From contig NC_088302.1 in the NCBI RefSeq assembly GCF_032854445.1, forward strand, positions 5,019,338-5,083,337: a stretch of 64,000 nt of DNA. The letters are read 5' to 3'. Positions 12,842 to 23,519 of the stretch are shown here, one piece after another. This DNA is from Liolophura sinensis (taxonomy: Eukaryota > Mollusca > Polyplacophora > Chitonida > Chitonidae). The notes under the pieces were generated by a model that saw only the letters and a program-made list of their open reading frames with translations, was not told the DNA's origin and ran no database searches. Both the position numbers and the translations under genes were made by a program. The first letter of the stretch is position 1, and each line of letters starts with the position of its first letter.

Positions 12842-13190
12842 GAATATCTAATATATATGATTTTCGCAAATTCTGACTTGCTTCTATCACAGGCCGAATG
12901 TGAAAAAAGACAAGAAGATACTCTAGCGATTATATCGGACTTATCAGTGATCGGTTTCTGCTTATTATTGTCTTTTTGGGGATACGTCTACTGTTCAACT
13001 GTTTTCCGGCTTAGATATCTAATATATGTCAATTTCGCAAATTCTGACTTGCTTCTATCACAGACCCAATGTGAAAAAAGACAAGAAGATACTTTAGTAA
13101 TCGTTGTTTGTATATTATTGTTTTTTTTTATTGGGGGGGGGGGGGGGGGATACGCCTACTGATCATCTGTTTTCCGTCTTGGATCATCCA
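12842..13190. repeat. 171-bp tandem duplication with poly-G tract
   Basis: Two head-to-tail copies with period about 171 bp share blocks such as "ttcgcaaattctgacttgc" (12863 and 13033) and "aaaaaagacaagaagatac". The plus frame 12818-13162 stays open across both, giving two 57-residue repeats (FANSDLLLSQ, then CEKRQEDTL). The second copy carries a run of about 17 G at 13133-13149 where the first reads only "tgggg", so the G tract expanded after the duplication. Confidence 0.85.
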
Positions 13191-13402
13191 CACCGTACAC
13201 GCCAGAAAGGAAGACGCTCAGCGTGACGGCAAGAACAGACATTTGACGTTGTTGTTGCAAGGAAAATCGGTGTGGCAAATTGCCACACCTGAAAACATGT
13301 CATGATGGCACTGTCTACCAGTTCTTTTACAGCTTGAAGGGCTCCTTCCTGTTGTATGCCAAAGGTACATGTATACCCGCTATGAGATCGGTTACAACAA
13401 AT

Positions 13403-13640
13403 GAGGGGCCTCCGTGACCGAGGAGGTTAGGACACCAGCGCGGCGCAATGACCCAGGAGCCTCTTCAAGTTCAAGCCCAGCTCATGCTGAAGATCTGCAA
13501 GCAACCTGCGGATGGTCGTAGGTTACCACCGGGCTCAGCCTGGTTTCATCCCACCTTAATGCTGGCCGCCGTCGTATAAGTGAAATATCCTTGAATAAGG
13601 ATATAAAATAAGTAAAACACCAATCAAATAAATAAATCAA
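13403..13640 (+). repeat. SINE (family A), nearly full length
   Basis: Plus-orientation copy: tRNA-like head at 13404-13445 (gcctccgtg...gaggttaggacacc, a decayed A box), "caagttcaagcccagctcatgctg" (B-box region) at about 13468-13491, core "atgctggccgccgtcgtataagtg" and a tail ending in AAATAAATAAAT-type sequence. An internal stretch between the B box and "agatctgcaagcaacc" is deleted relative to the copy at 39842. Confidence 0.85.
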
Positions 13641-13644
13641 ATAC

Positions 13645-15960
13645 AACAAATGAACACGTCAGATTATCGAACAGATTATATCAAGTTGTATAGCACTCTA
13701 TATTGAGGTCATACCCGGTTATACACTTTCCGTTCGCCATGTTGGGAAGTCGTCATTTCGCTGTTCAGCTCAAATGTATAGTTACATAAGAACTTCTGTA
13801 AACATAGCCTAAATACTGAATACTTTTTGTATTAACTGAATTTAAAAACGCCCATTACAAAAAGACAGGAGTTAATTCAGGTTTTCAAAGAGTATTACGC
13901 TTTTCGGTCACCAGATTGAATACACACATTTTTTCAGGCTACTTTAAAAAACAGGCAGTTAACCAAAAATTGAGATGTATAAGTGAAAAACAGATTTTGA
14001 GAGCCTGACTATGTAGATCACAAAGTCCCCATTAAAGACACATCAGGCAATAAATTTTTTTTTGGGAAATCTCTCTTGGTTAGAGATTACACGGAATGTT
14101 CAATATATAGGAAGATCAATTTCCAAAACAACGCTCAACACAAACCAACACATTCTAAGGTATAAGAAGGTATATGAAGTAACTAAGAATCTATGACGGA
14201 ATCACTTAAAAAAAACCCAGTTTTCAGTAGTTTCAGTATGAATCATTGCGGGCTGCAGTGTGTATAGTGAGATCTTGTTTTTAATAAAGTCAAATGGCTG
14301 TAAAATTGAACTTCAGTTTTTGGACATTCCGTCAGAATATTATTGGAGGAAAAGTGTAAATTATGCAAATGGTACAATTTACTTGGATCTTCATATGTAC
14401 AAAAACGAGGAAGTCTACCCTGTGATAAATTTTAAAAAAATCAAATTTGGCATGATCGTAAATTTGTAGAGTTTGTGTAGTTTAAATACATATCATACAT
14501 AATTGCTTTTCTTAGATACTTTGACCTGTATGAACACCAACCCTCGGCTGATACTGATTTATCAAGGACACTCTACCAACTGCCTTGGGTCTTGGTACCT
14601 CTAAACGGTGCCCTGAATTCTTCTTGGGAAGAAAGTCGAAGACCTAAGCTGTTATTTCGTCTTCGACAGTGTACATGTCTATAAATGACATTTCACAGCA
14701 GTAATGTAACTATCACATATACGTGATGGTGCTTATATATGAACGGTTGCAGTCAGAGCTGGCTTATTTAATTGGATGTATTTGATTTGATCTCCTCACC
14801 ATACACACACAAAATACATTGAACCTGAGCGTTACGTACATGCTTATGTGCATCATATCTGTTGTATACTATACATGGAAGATATCATATGTCGAGTCTG
14901 AAATTTACTTTGTGCAATTTCCAGTGATGATTGTTTGCCTGTTGCATGTCACAATGTTAACCGCCTTAACACTGTGAACATACCTGCTTGTTAACCCCTG
15001 TAACACTGTGAATATACCTGCTTGACACGGTAGGGAGCCCGGTAGAACGAAAAGGTTTACAGTATCTCCCACTGGACGCTCACATTTATGCATATCTAGT
15101 GACAAATGATCATGTGAATTTTCTTTCCTCATTTTAATTACAGATGGCATATGCAATGAGTACTGCAATTATGTATGTATGTGAGGTAAGCAATGGTGCA
15201 GGAAACCTTTAGGTTATATAATTTCTATCCCTAAGACAAACCATCCAAAGCATTTCCCTACAACCTATACAAATACATGCAACACTCGATGCCAGATCAT
15301 GATGCGAGCAACTCGGTTTACATCGTATGAATCCGTTTAGGGTGCGAGTGCTAAATTCGAACCCTTTTTAAACGGAGGTAGATGTTGATAGCCGAAATAC
15401 GGGCAAACCCGAGGCCTCGAGAGAAACAGTGAGTGCAGACAGTCAAACAACCGACGGAAGAAAGCTAATATTTAGACGGCGTGCAGATCCTAGCCGTCAA
15501 TTAACATGCTGACAGCTTCCTCGAAAGTAACCCTGTCCAACAGGAAAAACTGAGAAGACAACACTTCTGGTAGATTTGCCGTGCAGCTGTCGGTTAGCGG
15601 TGTGTTTACGGTATGCCAGCATTGCATACATCGACCTTTATTAAACTACTTGTTTTAATGAATTCTCGCCCCACGACAGGCGAAATACACACCTCATGTT
15701 ACCAAATCCTTCGAGGGGTTCGGGCAGAATTTCAGCGTAGCATATTTATATAGGCCAATACATCTACGAAGCAATCTGAATGACGCGTAAAGCGAAATCT
15801 TCCGACGTTAAACAGCAAAGAGAAGCCTGAATATTATATCTGATGTCAGTTCAGAACTTGAGTGGCCGTCACTGGCTCACTGATCTAAGGTGTCATTCTT
15901 GCCCCCCGCCAATCGGCCCATGACCGATCAAATCGAGCGGTCGAATCCAGCTCCCACGTT
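13645..15960. other. Intergenic, no gene recognised
   Basis: AT-rich sequence with only short open frames. No repeat family, tRNA or exon could be supported. Confidence 0.4.
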
Positions 15961-15974
15961 TTTCGTCCGCGGCT

Positions 15975-16262
15975 TTAAGTACCTCCACCCATTGCGCGGT
16001 TTCCTCCATACCTACTACCCAGGTTCCTCCACATATTCATGGTTTAACTCATTGACAAGTTTCCTACATCCATTGTTCGGTTTACTCCACATTTATTCTG
16101 AGTTTTTCTCCATCCATTTCTGGTTTCCTCCAGCCACTTACCGGGTTTCTCCATCCATTGACCGCTTTCTGCATCCATTGACCGCTTTCTGCATCCATTG
16201 TACGATTTCCTACATACCTAGTGTCCAGTTTCCTCCACCCAATTACGGTTTCCTCCACCATG
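15975..16262. repeat. Degenerate minisatellite of about 21 bp, likely SINE-derived
   Basis: About 12 imperfect copies of a unit like ggtttcctccatccattgac. The two best-preserved neighbours ("ccgctttctgcatccattga", 16161 and 16181) are almost identical. The "ggtttcctccaccc" core equals a piece of the family A SINE, and a SINE tail follows directly, suggesting the array was amplified from within a SINE. Confidence 0.75.
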
Positions 16263-16335
16263 CATAAACCTGACCACTGCTATATAAATAAAGTATTCTT
16301 GAGCAGGACCTTAAACACCAATCAGATAAGTAAAT
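16263..16335 (+). repeat. SINE tail (family A)
   Basis: Plus-orientation tail fragment: "tataaataaagtattcttgagcaggaccttaaacaccaatcagataagtaaat" is a diverged form of the SINE end seen intact at 40050-40106. It directly follows the minisatellite. Confidence 0.7.
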
Positions 16336-16751
16336 ATTATCTTCAAAAGATTGTGTCAGGAAAGGCCAATGATAAACTGTGACTGTTCAACTTGAAAAGG
16401 TAACAAACCATGTCATATAACATCCTAACAGGCAAATGTGTCAGAAAGGAGCTTCAAATTTGTTGTGGATTTGCTATATCGCCCATAAATACAGGATAGG
16501 GACTACATACTATGTGCTATGAACTGTTATACCATAACAACCCAACATTGTGTTTCCACTTTCTCAACTGCAAAATCAGATTGACCAGTTTGAAGTCTGA
16601 CCATCACAAATTTCGTGTCTTTCAATAACTCCTATAAAATTAAATCTCTTGCATACAGTCAGTATATGCGTATGTTTCCCCCTTGTTTATTCTTTGAGAT
16701 TTGTGCTAACTTGAATGGTCTATCATCATAATGAGAAACTTTTCCCGACTA

Positions 16752-16960
16752 AAGTAGTGAATGGATCCAAGGCATCTGATGTCCCACCACCCCTTCGCTT
16801 TTCAATCCGTCCCCGGTGAAAGAAATGACGTCACAGAGAGACTGAACATCTGTAACCAATATGTTGGACATCCGGTTGACCTATTGCACCAACACTGCTT
16901 ATGACTGGTCAACTGCGTGTTCTTGATTCACAGTTTGGAAAGGCCTATTTGGGTGTATAA
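16752..16960 (-). mobile_element. Ty3-like retroelement fragment (pre-RT region)
   Basis: This segment is homologous to two pieces of the large Ty3-like element: 16752-16881 matches 55718-55862, and 16884-16955 matches 60592-60690. Shared blocks include atggatccaa, gtcccaccacccc, cccggtgaaag, ggacatcc(g/a)gttgacct, ctgcttatga(c/t)tggtcaac and ggaaaggcctattt. Here the sequence is continuous, so it shows the site before the Tc1-like insertion. The minus strand corresponds to the pol region between protease and reverse transcriptase. Confidence 0.8.
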
Positions 16961-16964
16961 GCGA

Positions 16965-18105
16965 TATTGTCTAGTTCTCAACCCTGTCTTTGCGATGACG
17001 TTTCAATGACGTGCTACATTCAGCTTGGGCCCGAATTGCCAGGGCGCGGGGAAGATATCTCATTGTGGTTATAATGCCTGAAGTTCTGGGAGTTTATTGG
17101 TAAGGAATGAATGTCCACTCAGAGGCTCGGATCAGTTCTTTCCGTTTACCGCAGACCAGGCATTCTCAAACCATCAGAAATACCAAGGTACCCTCTGACA
17201 TGATAATGTGATATACGATCTTATATATATAGCATTGTAGTAAAAGTCTTGAATTAACATAAACTTCGGACTTAAAACGCCACACGCTTTACAGACTTTA
17301 TTCTCTAACGAGGAACGTTGGCTATAAATGAGGTCACATTATGGGTCTGTTGACAGAATTTATAACGGAAAAAAACACTTTGAAATAATTATATATGATC
17401 TCCAAAGTTTCACAAAAGGATGCCAAGCACGCACATTTATTACGGAAGGCATATGGCATGCAACTAAGCTGTACAGGTGCTTGGACCCATCTTGTATTTC
17501 CTGATGAATATCATTGTGATGCGGTTACAAACCAAAAAACCAGTCCACGTGACCTGAGCACTAGTACGGCTGCGCCGTTTTATGACGCGGCGGAAGGTGC
17601 TCCCTTCCTTTGATCTTACGCTGTTCGTTCTGTACAAAGAGCCATTTTACGATGGGGACTGTTATGGGAAGATGATTGGCTAACGGCCTTTGTTGTTCAT
17701 TAAGACTGCTAATGACCTCTTCAAGTGAATATACAGCGGAATAAACTTGACTGAATATGCTTTTCATCCGCTGCCAAAATTACATACAAACTTCCTCACA
17801 GTTACATAAGAGGACGACAGGATTGTTAAGTGGAAAATGAACAGACCATGTGCACCTGTACCCAAACGGTAATGATCACCCAGAGGGTATTATACGCTTC
17901 AGAGATGAGAACCTCTGGCATTCTGGCATACGGGGAAAACGTGTACAGAAAATGTACAATACCGGTACGTGTTTTCACGATGACTGGAATAACTGTAAAG
18001 CCTAATTTCGAATATTGCAGTTGAATAGACTTAGATTCACCATGCCTAAATGACTTGTATCGTCTATGCTGCTTTCATGCGGAGTTCACGAAATCTTACG
18101 GCTGC
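16965..18105. other. Intergenic, no gene recognised
   Basis: Short frames only (for example 17395-17613 plus and 17561-17767 minus). None resembles a known domain and no flanking splice sites stand out. Confidence 0.3.
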
Positions 18106-18107
18106 GA

Positions 18108-18262
18108 ATTAATTAATTTATTTATTTGATTTACGGCTGTACTCAATAATATTTCACTTATACGACGGCGGCCAGCATTATATCGTAAGAGGAAACCGGA
18201 CAGAGCCCAGGGGAAACCCACTGCCATCCACAGGCTGCAGCAGACTTTCCCACGTACGCTGC
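18108..18262 (-). repeat. SINE fragment (family A)
   Basis: Minus-orientation copy with tail "aattaatttatttatttgatttacggctgtactcaata", core "cgacggcggccagcattat", "gaggaaaccggacagagccca" and "ccttcc"-equivalent end. The tRNA-like head is absent. Confidence 0.85.
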
Positions 18263-18599
18263 GAATTGAGGTTATTTCTAAACTCATGTTTTGAAAAGAT
18301 ATATAGCTATGGCAATGCTCACATTATACTTAAGTATTTACTGTGATTATTACATTAACATTATTTCTGATACGAGTTACCTCCTGTGGCAAGGCCAGGT
18401 CCAAACAGGGAAAGCTGGATTTGAACACGCGACGGCTTGAAAAAAAAATATTTACAAGTGTTACGACATATAATATATAATATTTGATGTAATGCAAATC
18501 GTGCACTATATGTCTGAAATGATGTCGAAGCGGTAAGCCTATAACTCCCAAATAATTACATCATTCAGAAATATACTTCTTCGAAATAGCCTGTTCACT

Positions 18600-19145
18600 G
18601 ATCGCTGTTCACGGTGTCACGTTTGCCATCTGGTCACACATAACCTCAGAAGAACAACAGTGCTAAATTGGCTTTCTGATCATATAATCTGCCAAGAAAC
18701 TGTCGTGTGACATTTCTGTCATATGACCCGCGAGGAAACTGTCGTGTGACATTTCTGTCTAGTCACACAACATCAGTGCAGAACGACCGTGTGACTGTGG
18801 TTATCTGGTCACATGCAATGCCTGAAGAAGGGTGTCATTTAACTTGCTGACTAGTCGCACATAAAGCCCACAGAACGACAATTTGACAGTTTCTATCTGA
18901 TCACACATACTCCATGATGGAAGGTGATATGACATTTTTTGAGACATAATGCCTGCAGAACGATCATGACATATTTGCTATCTGGTCATATTGTAATTTC
19001 TAAAGAACAATTGTGCTGAATTCACAATCTAGTCACATATACTCCATGAAGAACGATCGTGTGACGATTGTTATCTGGTCACACATAATCCGTGATGATC
19101 AACTGTGTGGCATGCTATCTGGTCACACATAATCCCTGAAGAGCA
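18600..19145. repeat. Degenerate minisatellite of about 50 bp
   Basis: Roughly ten strongly diverged units built from "ctggtcacacataatcc", "tgaagaacgatcgtgtgaca" and "tttctatctggtcaca". Two neighbours at about 18690-18760 share "gaaactgtcgtgtgacatttctgtc" exactly. Later copies vary in spacing by several bases. Confidence 0.75.
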
Positions 19146-19446
19146 ACACATAAACACGTAGCACATAATAAGCAGTTTTTGAAGGTGTTGAGCGGAACTG
19201 AAAGATAAGTGGTAAAGTCAGTGCTTGAATGAAATTAAACATTTCATAATCCACTAGCGAAGTGTGCGCGCCGGATTGGTCTACAGTTAGGTAATGACAC
19301 CCCAGACAGATAAGCTCTGTTCATAATTTCAAGTATCTGTCCAATAAATCCCTGAGAACTCACGAGAATGTGCTGTATTGGAACACTCTTGACAAACCGC
19401 TGTATGAGACTAGAAACTGTGTGCAGAATGAAGTACTCATGCGTGT

Positions 19447-19522
19447 AAGAAGAAGGGCGTGGCTAACTGGTAAGGAACGCGACTCCCAACCGCTGGAAAG
19501 CAGGATGCGGGTTCAATCCTCG
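19447..19522 (+). repeat. tRNA-derived SINE head or tRNA-like fragment
   Basis: "gcgtggctaactggtaagga" resembles an A-box region and "gcgggttcaatcc" is a close match to the B box, spaced as in tRNA-derived SINEs. The anticodon arm does not pair well, so a working tRNA is unlikely. Confidence 0.45.
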
Positions 19523-19831
19523 CCGTGGACAGCAAAATGGACTCCACCACTTTGGCGCCTTCAGTGCTTTGGCAACTGTGGCAGTCGACCGCTTTAAAAT
19601 GTAGCATTTTTGCGCAGCCTAACGTCCGTGAAAGACCAAGTGTTTTCTAACACTATTGTGTGCGTATCGGTATGTCACAAGTGGGAAAAATCATCAACAA
19701 CGTGTTAGATGTCAATTGTTTACATTTGCCATAAATATTTGTGTTTTCCCTCATATATCCATTGCTGGTCTTACTGTATAGCAAAGACTTCGGGATCCAG
19801 CAATACATCTCGTAAGTGTTTGGCTATTATA

Positions 19832-19996
19832 TACTCAACAAAAATATAAACGCACGAAGCATATTGTTTTCTCTCAGTATTAAATAACGTGTTAACAAGT
19901 GTTCATTATCAAAATATGGCTTCAATCACAGTTCACAGCACTTAGTACCGAGTGTATCCACCATTAGCATCACGAAGAGAGTGATATTGTTGAGTA
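19832..19996 (-). mobile_element. MITE-like Tc1 remnant
   Basis: The left end begins tactcaacaaaaatataaac, a sequence I associate with terminal inverted repeats of Tc1/mariner elements. The right end reads ttgttgagta, so the ends are inverted repeats of about 10 bp. On the minus strand the interior near 19945-19990 encodes HSLRDANGGYTRY followed by a stop, the usual C-terminus of Tc1-like transposases. This is a 165-bp internally deleted element. Confidence 0.65.
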
Positions 19997-19999
19997 CCT

Positions 20000-21400
20000 G
20001 TCATATATTTATCACCTTAACTGTTAAGCAACACACACCAAACAAAAGCCAAAGAGAAGAGAAATATAATCCGTTTTCTTAATATGAGCAGATTTGTGGT
20101 GTTATTTACTCGCTGGTGATGTCTGTGAAGACTACGCCACACTATCAGCCAAAAATGTCAAAAGGAAGAGAGGTGATTCATACAAGGTTTGCTTATTCCA
20201 CAACTAGCCAATGTGCCCGTTATGTCTACATCTGGAGAAGTCACAGGCTAATCTCCGAGTCTCCGGTCTCTCTTATGTCTTGACGGAATGCGATTCTAGA
20301 GCGCGCACATGGCGGTTGAAGGCGTGCAAATGGTAAGCTACAAATGACCGGAAGTGACCTGCATCCTCCTTGAAGAGCAAACAGAGGCGGGATATGCTTC
20401 TCTTAGAGGTCAACGCTCGAAGTACATCTAACAGACTGCAATAAGTAGATCGAGTCGAACGGACACACCCGTTGAACCAGCGGGCGTTAACAGCTACAAT
20501 TCGTCGATTGATAGACTATTGATGCTGCCGACAGTAGTATCTTTTAGAGTTTAGACGTCAGCAGTTAACGTAACTGTAGTAATGGGGGAGGAATGAGGAC
20601 ACAAACGTATCTACTTTCTCGGAACCTCACCAGAATCATTTTCACCCAGATTACTTTTCACGCCAACATACATGGAGATTACTCCTTGCGTGTCGGTCCG
20701 TTGCTTCGACGCTTTTATTAATGCAGAATTAGGGCCTAAAAGATTTTAGTGCCTTATAAGCAGGCAAGCTGCACGCACGAGACCTTTAAAAGTAAGGGGA
20801 ACCATTCATGTTTCCTCGATTTTATCATAATCCTATCTTTTAATGCCACCTCGTTTTCCTGTCATTTCAAACTGTCACCAGAGTTAACCTCAGACCTTTG
20901 TCAGGTACTTGATAACATCTTATCTCTGAAACACTGGATTCGAACACGCGATCTTACTGGCCAACCAGAGCTTTAACATTCCGAGACCCCCAGAACACTA
21001 TCACACATACTTTGAGAGTTTTTTTTTTTACCACACAGCTTGCATATCGTGCATGCTTTCGTTTAATGGCAACCACTTTCATATTTATCCCCATTTAGGA
21101 CTTTTCGTAATAGTACCTTCCCATTTATCCAGATTTTGTCCATGCAACTCTTCCTAAAGTACTGGGCCTATTCCCATTAAACTTAGAACACATCTTCCCT
21201 ATCATCTTAACTTGTGAATACTTAACTTTAATTCCAATCGGGTCATTGTTTTCATAATAATTCGTGTGGAGGTACTTAGTGCAATAATTGATATTCATGT
21301 ACACAGATTTTGTCCATACAACTCCTGCTAATATATTGCACCAGTTTACCTGAAACTGCATTGATGACTGAAATTCGGTTACTGGTCATACTAACAAGTT
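20000..21400. other. Intergenic; one B-box fragment
   Basis: No gene was recognised. On the minus strand at 20935-20975 the sequence has cgcgtgttcgaatccag, a B-box-like match. A related fragment (cgcgtgttcaaatccag) lies at 18414-18436, so both may be heads of one decayed SINE family. Confidence 0.35.
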
Positions 21401-21404
21401 AGGG

Positions 21405-21496
21405 CTATAAATTGTCCGACCACTATAAATTGTCCGACCACTATAAATTGTCCGACCACTATAAATTGTCCGACCACTATAAATTGTCCGACCACT
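21405..21496. repeat. 18-bp tandem repeat
   Basis: Five essentially identical copies of ctataaattgtccgacca. The near-perfect identity implies recent expansion. Confidence 0.95.
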
Positions 21497-22396
21497 CATT
21501 TATGCGTGATTTTGTTACACTTTTCTGATTTTCTCCCATGTTGATTACGCCTCTCATTAGGGCGGGGGTGTTGTCGTCTTAACAACCTAAGTCTGAATAA
21601 CGTGCACTTCTTTAGCACATAAATACACACGCATATGTACCTATATCTATATGACCATTATAGTTTATATCTTTTTAATTCCCATGCACACCTTCCTCTT
21701 CCCTCGGCACAGTTGCCTCTCCCCTGACCCCCGTACCCATTAATCCTGATATGATACAGCATCAGACACAGCCCCGGCCCTCAAGTCCCAAGTTATTGCC
21801 TCCACGTGTGAATGGAAATCCCATCAAAGACGTAACAGTAGTCGTTTTATCGCAGACGAGGGCTCGTTTCACCTGGTGAGGTTATGAACACGTACGCACG
21901 TGAGACTGGTACCTTGCTCTGTTTTGGCTTGAACCTTCTCGTGTTCTACAGTGTTTTTGCGATACGATCAGTGGATCCTGTTCCTCGTTATGCCCAAGCT
22001 TCAATTGCCGATGTACTACCAGTATGTTTTTACAAGTTTTGACTGAGTTAGACGAGTCAAACAAAAAGTTTGGTTTACATAACGATACACACACTTGCGT
22101 TGAATTCTTTATAAAAAAGACAAGTGGACAAAATCATCATCAGATACTCCGCCAGAAGCTGTTTAAAAAAACCCAAACAAACAAACAAACAAACAAAAAA
22201 ACAAAAAAAAAAAAACAAAAAAAATACAGTTAAATATTTGAATTCTAAGGTGGGCTTAGAACACGGAGCGTATTGGTAATGTTGTCGACGATGACTGCTA
22301 CCCCAAAACGGCAAATTGCTTCCATAGCAACCGAGGTCGGGCGTTTTCCTAAACGAAAATTCTGAAGAAATAGTAAACGATGTCAGCTGTTTGATC

Positions 22397-22450
22397 GACT
22401 GTCAAATCTTGTATCCATTTCAGACTGTCAAATCTTGTATCCATTTCAGA
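22397..22450. repeat. 26-bp tandem duplication
   Basis: Two adjacent copies of a unit starting gactgtcaaatcttgtatcc. They are identical over the unit. Confidence 0.9.
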
Positions 22451-22690
22451 TAGAATAGAAAGACAGGAATGTTTCAACACGACTACAAGGCCCCCTTCAG
22501 TGCTTCAGAAACATGAGAAGCCCTGATTCCCTGCATCTATTAAACTACAATCCGTCAACGATCAGTTTACTCGTATGCGCTGAGGTGATAAATAACATAG
22601 TGAAGGCTGTACTGACTAACGTTAGACAGACAGCAGCTGTATACGATGTAACAATTGGTTAGCAATGGTCGTGTAGAGAGGAACGACTTG

Positions 22691-23519
22691 TAACAAGATA
22701 CAGGTCCGGCAAAATTGTTAACAAGCTACAGGTCCGGCAGAATTGTTAACAAGCGACAGGTCCGGCAGAATTGTCAATAAGCTACCGGCCCGGCAGAATT
22801 GTTAACAAGCGACAGGTCCGACAGAATTGTCAATAAGCTATAGGCCCGGCAGAATTGTCAATAAGCTACAAGACCGGCGGAATTGTTAACAAGCTACAGG
22901 TCCGGCAAAATTGTCAATCAGCTACAGGTCCGGCAGAATTGTTAACAAGCTACAGGTCCGGCAGAATTGTCAATAAGCTAGAGGTTCGTCAGAATTGTTA
23001 ATAAGCTACAAATCCGGCGGAATTGTTAAAAAGCTAAAGGTTCGGCAAAACTGTTAACAAGTGACAGGTCCAGCAGAATTGTTAACAAGCTACAGGTCCA
23101 GCAGAATTGTCAACAAGCTACAAGTCCGGCGGAATTGTTAAAAAGCTAAAGGTCCGGCAAAATTGTTAACAAGTGACAGGTCCGGCAAAATTGTCAATCA
23201 GCTACAGGCCCGGCAGAATTGCTAACAAGCTACAGGTCCGACAGAATTGTCAATAAGCTACAGGTCCGGCAGAATTGTCAACAAGCTACAAGTCCGGCGA
23301 AATTGTTAAAAAGCTAAAGGTCCGGCAAAATTGTTAACAAGTGACAGGTCCAGCAGAATTGTTAACAAGCTACAGGTCCAGCAGAATTGTTAGCAAGCTA
23401 CAGGTCCGATAAAATTGTTAACAAGCTACAGGTCCAACAGAGTTGTCAATCAGCTACAGGTCCGGCAGAATTGTTTACAAGATACAGGTCCGGCAGCATT
23501 GTTAACACAGGTCCGGCAG
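22691..23519. repeat. 28-bp minisatellite
   Basis: About 29-30 tandem copies of a 28-bp unit combining acaagctacaggtccggcag with aattgtta. Two variants recur in patches: gttaac and gtcaat. There are no spacers between units, so this is not a CRISPR-like array. It is the longest tandem array outside COG1 in the window. Confidence 0.97.

Noticed and set aside
22691-23519. CRISPR-like regular repeat
   Set aside because: Units are contiguous with no unique spacers, and the genome is animal; it is a minisatellite.
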